Of a stretch of DNA of 64,000 nt, positions 60,379 through 64,000 are shown piece by piece. The stretch is from positions 1,426,001 through 1,490,000 of the forward strand of contig OX638352.1 of the NCBI GenBank assembly GCA_951813545.1, in the 5' to 3' direction. How positions within the stretch are numbered: position 1 is the stretch's first letter; each line of letters opens with the position of its first letter. Source of the stretch: an uncultured Poribacteria bacterium (GTDB taxonomy: Bacteria > Poribacteria > WGA-4E > WGA-3G). The position numbers and the translations under genes were made by a program. The notes below the pieces were generated by a model. The model ran no database searches. It worked only from the letters and a program-made list of their open reading frames with translations, and had not been told where the DNA came from.

Positions 60379-62358
60379 ATGCAAAAAACATTGATTCTGA
60401 TTTTAACGACGGGATTAGCACTGTGTGTTATTTCACAAAATACTATCGCCCAAGATACACAAAATTGGCAGTTGCAGCACTTACCAGAAGGTGCTAAAGC
60501 GCGGTTCGGTAAAGGCATGATAACAGGAAATTTCGCGAATTCCAATGACGGCAAACGCTTAGCAGTAACATGTGCCATCGGTATTTGGATATATGATACA
60601 GAAACAAACAAACCACTTAACCTGATAACAGGGTATACACATTGGGTTACGAATGTAGCATTCAGTCCGGACGATACCCTGTTGGCAAGTGCGAGCATGG
60701 ATAGCACCGTCCGTGTGCGGGATGCGCGCACCGGCACTGAACTTTGGACGATGCAAGCACATGAAGATAAAATCACAAACATAGCGTTTAGTCCGGATGG
60801 GAAATTGCTGGCAAGCGCAAGTGAGGACAAGACCATCCGGCTGTGGGATGCACACACCGGCGAACATCTGCGTACGCTTGAAGGACATCTCGGGGCAGTC
60901 ACAAGCGTCACTTTTAATCCAGATGGAAAAACACTGGCGAGTGGAAGTGATGACGAAACCGTTCGGCTCTGGGATGTGCAGACGGGGAAAACGCTGCACG
61001 CGTTCATAGCGCATCAGGACAAAGCCTCAGCGTTCAGCTCGAAAATCTCAGACATTGCGTTCAGCCCGGATGGGAAGTTGCTGGCAAGCGCAAGTGAAGA
61101 CACAACCGCCCGTTTGTGGAATGTGGAGACACGCGAGTCTATTCATAAGTTGCTTGACCGTAATGGTTCCTTTAGTAATGCTCTTTTTAGTGTTGCGTTT
61201 AGTCCAGATGGTAAGACGCTAGCAGGTGGAAGTTACAAGACGATCAATCTATGGGATGTGCAGACAGGGACATACCTGCGAAAGTTGGAAGATAGCATCG
61301 ATTGCAAGAGTCTCGCATTTAGCCCAGATGGGAAGACGCTAATAAGCGGCAACAGATACAACACCGTGCATCTATTATTGAATGTGGAAACCGGCATAGA
61401 ATTTCGGAAGATGATAACGCATACACAGTCCATCGGTAGCCTCGCGTTTAGTCCAGATGGAAGGATATTGGCGAGTGGCGGTTTGGACAATACAGTTCAT
61501 TTGTGGAATATGCAGACAGGCAAGTTACTGCAGACAGACAATGTTGTGGAGCAGCATTCTCTCGTAAACGTAGCGTTCAGCCCGGACGGCAAAACAGTCG
61601 CAGGTAGCGGTTTGGACAAGACCGTGTTTTTGTGGGATGTCCAAACAGGTACAGTGCGCCTGGCTCCGCTTGAAGGTGTTACTGAGTACCAACCAACAAG
61701 CACAGGCTTTCCTGGGGCCTGCTATGTTGCATTTAGTCCAGATGGCAAAAAACTTGCGGGTACACATTATAAAGGCTCACTCTATTTGTGGGATATGCAA
61801 ACGGGGAAACGGATAAGAACGCCAATATTGGATAAGCAGCCTGATGAACAGATAGATATGAATATGATGGATACAAATGAATTCACAAGCGTAACCTTCA
61901 GCCCAGACGGTTCTGTGGTGGCAACCGGATGTAATGACAGCACCGTGCGCACGTGGGATGCAGATAGTGGTGCTCCGCTTTTGACGTTAGATAAACATAG
62001 AGATACTGTTTTTTGCGTCGCGTTCAGTCCAGATGGTAAGATACTGGCGAGCGGCAGTTTAGACAAGACCGTGCGTTTTTGGGATGCAGCGTCGGGCGAA
62101 CTTATCCGGACACTAAAAGAACCTCGGGGTTCTGTTAATAGTGTCGCGTTTAGTCCGGATGGCAAGACGCTGGCGAGTGACGGTGGTGATGGCACCGTGA
62201 TGTTGTGGGAGGTAAGCACCGGCAAACAGCTGCGCACGCTGACAGGACATATCGGAAGTGTCGCAGTGGCGTTTAGTCCGGATGGAAAAACACTGGCGAG
62301 TGGAAGTTGGGATGGCACTGTGTTGTTGTGGGACCTTGCAGTTGATACTATGGATTAG
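60379..62358 (+). CDS. Exported WD40-repeat protein 3
   Basis: 659 aa. Starts MQKTLILILTTGLALCVISQNTIAQDTQNWQLQHLPEGAKARFGKG, a clear paralogue of the gene at 56346, then about 14 WD40 units. Some blades carry insertions (FIAHQDKASAFSSKISDIAF; LDKQPDEQIDMNMMDTNEFTSVTF), the main reason for the greater length. The last blades (GSVNSVAFSPDGKTLASDGGDGTVMLWEVSTGKQLRTLTGHIG) are regular. The leader (CCCCTGAAAAAGGAAAATTCTC before ATG) is like those of WD40 genes 1 and 4. Exported; function unknown. Confidence 0.9.
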   Translation: MQKTLILILTTGLALCVISQNTIAQDTQNWQLQHLPEGAKARFGKGMITGNFANSNDGKRLAVTCAIGIWIYDTETNKPLNLITGYTHWVTNVAFSPDDTLLASASMDSTVRVRDARTGTELWTMQAHEDKITNIAFSPDGKLLASASEDKTIRLWDAHTGEHLRTLEGHLGAVTSVTFNPDGKTLASGSDDETVRLWDVQTGKTLHAFIAHQDKASAFSSKISDIAFSPDGKLLASASEDTTARLWNVETRESIHKLLDRNGSFSNALFSVAFSPDGKTLAGGSYKTINLWDVQTGTYLRKLEDSIDCKSLAFSPDGKTLISGNRYNTVHLLLNVETGIEFRKMITHTQSIGSLAFSPDGRILASGGLDNTVHLWNMQTGKLLQTDNVVEQHSLVNVAFSPDGKTVAGSGLDKTVFLWDVQTGTVRLAPLEGVTEYQPTSTGFPGACYVAFSPDGKKLAGTHYKGSLYLWDMQTGKRIRTPILDKQPDEQIDMNMMDTNEFTSVTFSPDGSVVATGCNDSTVRTWDADSGAPLLTLDKHRDTVFCVAFSPDGKILASGSLDKTVRFWDAASGELIRTLKEPRGSVNSVAFSPDGKTLASDGGDGTVMLWEVSTGKQLRTLTGHIGSVAVAFSPDGKTLASGSWDGTVLLWDLAVDTMD

Positions 62359-62380
62359 GCTGCGCATCTCATAGGTAGAA

Positions 62381-62440
62381 AGGCTTTGTAAACCCGATTG
62401 ACTATCACTGATGGCTGATAACTGAAAGCCGATAGCCAAT
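62381..62440. repeat. Palindromic intergenic repeat, family A
   Basis: AGGCTTTGTAAACCCGATT followed by CACTGATGGCTGATAACTGAAAGCCGATAGCC. Both parts have inverted counterparts at 54952-55077. Lies in the gap before WD40 protein 4. Confidence 0.5.
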
Positions 62441-62514
62441 AATCATACCTCTTTATCACCAACGGATGTTGTGATTAAATCAAAAACAATCCCTCCGAAA
62501 AAGGAAACTTTCTC

Positions 62515-64000
62515 ATGCAAAAAACATTAGTATTGATTTTAGCGATTGGATTAACAATATCTGTTATCCCTCAAAATAGCATAGCACAAGACCCACAGGA
62601 TTTGCATTTACGGTACTTACCCAAAGGCGTGAAAGCACGGCACGGCAAAGGTTCGTTAACAGGAAAGATAGCGAGTTCCGCTGATGGCAAACGTTTAGCG
62701 GTCGCGTGTAGCATCGGTATTTGGATGTATGACGTAGAAACGGGCAAAATACTCAATCTGCTGATGGGGCATACGGGCTGGGTTACGAGCGTAGCGTTTA
62801 GTCCAGATCAGAAGATGTTGGCAAGTACAAGTGAAGACAATACCGTCCGTTTATGGAATGCGCAGACAGGTGTTGAACTTCAGACGATGCAAGGACATAA
62901 AAAATATACCACAAGCGTAGCGTTCAGCCCGGATGGGAAGATGCTCGCAAGTGGCAGTACAGACGCGACTATCCGTTTTTGGGATGTGGCAACTGGCACA
63001 AATCTGCGGGTGCTGGCAGCACATGAACGTGATGTCGAAAGCGTGGCGTTTAGTCCAGATGGGAAGACACTGGCAAGTTCGGGTTCGGACACAACCCTCC
63101 GGTTGTGGGATGTAGAAACGGGAAATTCTATTCGCACGCTGACAGGACATCAGGGAAATGTCTATACCGTAGTATTCAGTCCGGATGGGAAGACGCTGGC
63201 GAGTGCAAGTCAGGATCAGAGCGCGCGTTTGTGGAATGTGCAGACGGGTGAGACCCTTCAGAGGTTGACAGGACATAGTGCTATTGTTGAAGGTATCGCG
63301 TTCAGGCCGGATGGAAGGATACTCGCGAGTACAAGTGCTGACAAGACCATCCGTCTATGGGATGTGCAGACAGGGACACAGCTGCGAGTGTTGTCGGGGC
63401 ATCAATGGGGTAGCGAGCGCGTTATATTTAGCCCGGATGGGAAAATGCTGATGAGCGGTAGCATGGACGACACCGTGCGGCTGTGGGATGTGGAAACCGG
63501 TAAAGAACTTCGAAAGATAGTAGAGCATACGATGGTGGAGGTACATAGCCTCACGTTCAGTCCGGACGGCAAAACGCTGGCAGGTGGCACTTGGGATTAT
63601 ATCCTCTACTTGTGGAATGCGCAGACGGGAGCATTGTTGCGGACACTTGTGAGTGATAACTATCTTGTTAGAAGCGTTGCGTTCAGTCCTGATGGAAAGA
63701 CATTGGCAACCAGCGGTTCAAACAATACTGTGTATTTGTGGGATATAAAAACAGGTGAAAGACTGCCGCCACTGGTTGCACATAAACACGGGGTCTCAAG
63801 CATCGCATATAGCCCGGACGGCAAAACGCTGGCGAGTGCAAGTCGTCAAAACACTGTGTATTTGTGGGATATCCAAACAGGGAAACCTATACGTATGATG
63901 TCAAAACATCAAAAATTGGTTGATCCAGAAGAGATACAAAAGCTTACTGAGCGTATGCTAAACGGTGATAAGGAAGCGGCACAAGAGCTTCGTAAAAAAA
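62515..64000 (+). CDS. Exported WD40-repeat protein 4, 5' part (runs off the window)
   Basis: The frame from the ATG at 62515 stays open to the last base, so only the first 495 codons are present. It starts MQKTLVLILAIGLTISVIPQ and then NSIAQDPQDLHLRYLPKGVKARHGKG, paralogous to proteins 1 and 3, with RBS AAGGAAA in a conserved leader. About ten WD40 blades follow. The last visible residues (MMSKHQKLVDPEEIQKLTERMLNGDKEAAQELRKK) leave the WD40 pattern and look helical and charged, so another domain may begin here. Blade order matches protein 1 (for example SPDGKMLMSGSMDDTVRLWD with SPDGKTLTSGSMDDTVRLWD). Confidence 0.88.
   Translation, partial: MQKTLVLILAIGLTISVIPQNSIAQDPQDLHLRYLPKGVKARHGKGSLTGKIASSADGKRLAVACSIGIWMYDVETGKILNLLMGHTGWVTSVAFSPDQKMLASTSEDNTVRLWNAQTGVELQTMQGHKKYTTSVAFSPDGKMLASGSTDATIRFWDVATGTNLRVLAAHERDVESVAFSPDGKTLASSGSDTTLRLWDVETGNSIRTLTGHQGNVYTVVFSPDGKTLASASQDQSARLWNVQTGETLQRLTGHSAIVEGIAFRPDGRILASTSADKTIRLWDVQTGTQLRVLSGHQWGSERVIFSPDGKMLMSGSMDDTVRLWDVETGKELRKIVEHTMVEVHSLTFSPDGKTLAGGTWDYILYLWNAQTGALLRTLVSDNYLVRSVAFSPDGKTLATSGSNNTVYLWDIKTGERLPPLVAHKHGVSSIAYSPDGKTLASASRQNTVYLWDIQTGKPIRMMSKHQKLVDPEEIQKLTERMLNGDKEAAQELRKK

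Noticed and set aside
60324..63590. Long open frames antisense to the WD40 genes
   Set aside because: They arise from codon bias of the repeats on the other strand, have no RBS and translate to Ser/Val/Pro-rich low-complexity sequence.
56346..64000. Regularly spaced, near-identical DNA repeats resembling an array
   Set aside because: The period of about 126 bp and the translation show WD40 coding repeats, not CRISPR; there are no short constant repeats with unique spacers anywhere in the window.
1..64000. In-frame TGA selenocysteine codons, suggested by selA
   Set aside because: No gene here shows a TGA interrupting a conserved domain at a Cys position; the redoxin lacking CxxC has Trp/Arg/Asp codons there, not TGA.

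Overview
The window looks like a chromosomal contig from an uncultured, Poribacteria-like bacterium (inference from gene content; no rRNA is present to test it). The clues are several phytanoyl-CoA dioxygenase (PhyH) genes, Gfo/Idh/MocA oxidoreductases and enolase-superfamily sugar-acid dehydratases, many exported LamG-type and beta-propeller proteins, ECF sigma factors fused to large C-terminal domains, and a dense population of small palindromic intergenic repeats. Coding density is high and the genetic code is standard.

Layout. 1-3 kb: end of selA, an FGE-like lipoprotein and a solo ABC ATPase. 3-6.5 kb: an AddA/UvrD-type helicase with a degenerate nuclease domain. 6.5-17.3 kb: a block of exported proteins (two paralogous jellyroll-like proteins, an FG-GAP/ASPIC protein, a TolB-like propeller, two LamG proteins, a transmembrane ECF sigma-kelch fusion and a PA14-like protein), interrupted by one oxidoreductase. 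18-21.4 kb: oxidoreductase, PhyH and enolase-superfamily genes. 21.6-31.2 kb: housekeeping genes (argD-like, lolB-like, ispE, tRNA-Gln, rplY, amidase, ADP-ribosylglycohydrolase, GerMN, pth, cysQ-like, alcohol dehydrogenase); lolB-ispE-tRNA-rplY...pth recalls a gammaproteobacterial gene order. 31-41.4 kb: oxidoreductases, a TPR protein, a two-gene ATPase/nuclease-like module, two LamG proteins, a ThDP enzyme and tandem PhyH genes. 42-46.8 kb: a co-directional group (dehydratase, PhyH, diheme membrane cytochrome, Rieske-glutamate synthase fusion) behind a strong promoter and a 26-bp palindrome. 46.9-53 kb: two ABC-2 permeases, a second ECF sigma fusion and a PEP-hydrolase-like TIM barrel. 53-64 kb: a dockerin protein with a Por-type C-terminus, an IS982-family insertion sequence and four consecutive exported WD40 genes, the last running off the window.

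The most unusual signal is a short C-terminal tail, consensus V-x-P-x-x-K-L-A-T-x-W-G-x-L-K within a few residues of the stop codon. It occurs on nine predicted exported or membrane-anchored proteins with unrelated folds, including the sigma-kelch fusion. It behaves like a C-terminal sorting or attachment tag. Other leads are two ECF sigma factors with nearly the same N-terminal module but different C-terminal sensors, an ATPase plus PD-(D/E)XK-like pair, a 5' leader hairpin with two compensated base pairs upstream of two unrelated genes, a MITE with perfect 13-bp ends and a 5-bp target duplication, and a terminator-like hairpin inside the amidase signal-peptide codons.

All function calls come from reading motifs and domain order by eye; no database search or alignment program was used.
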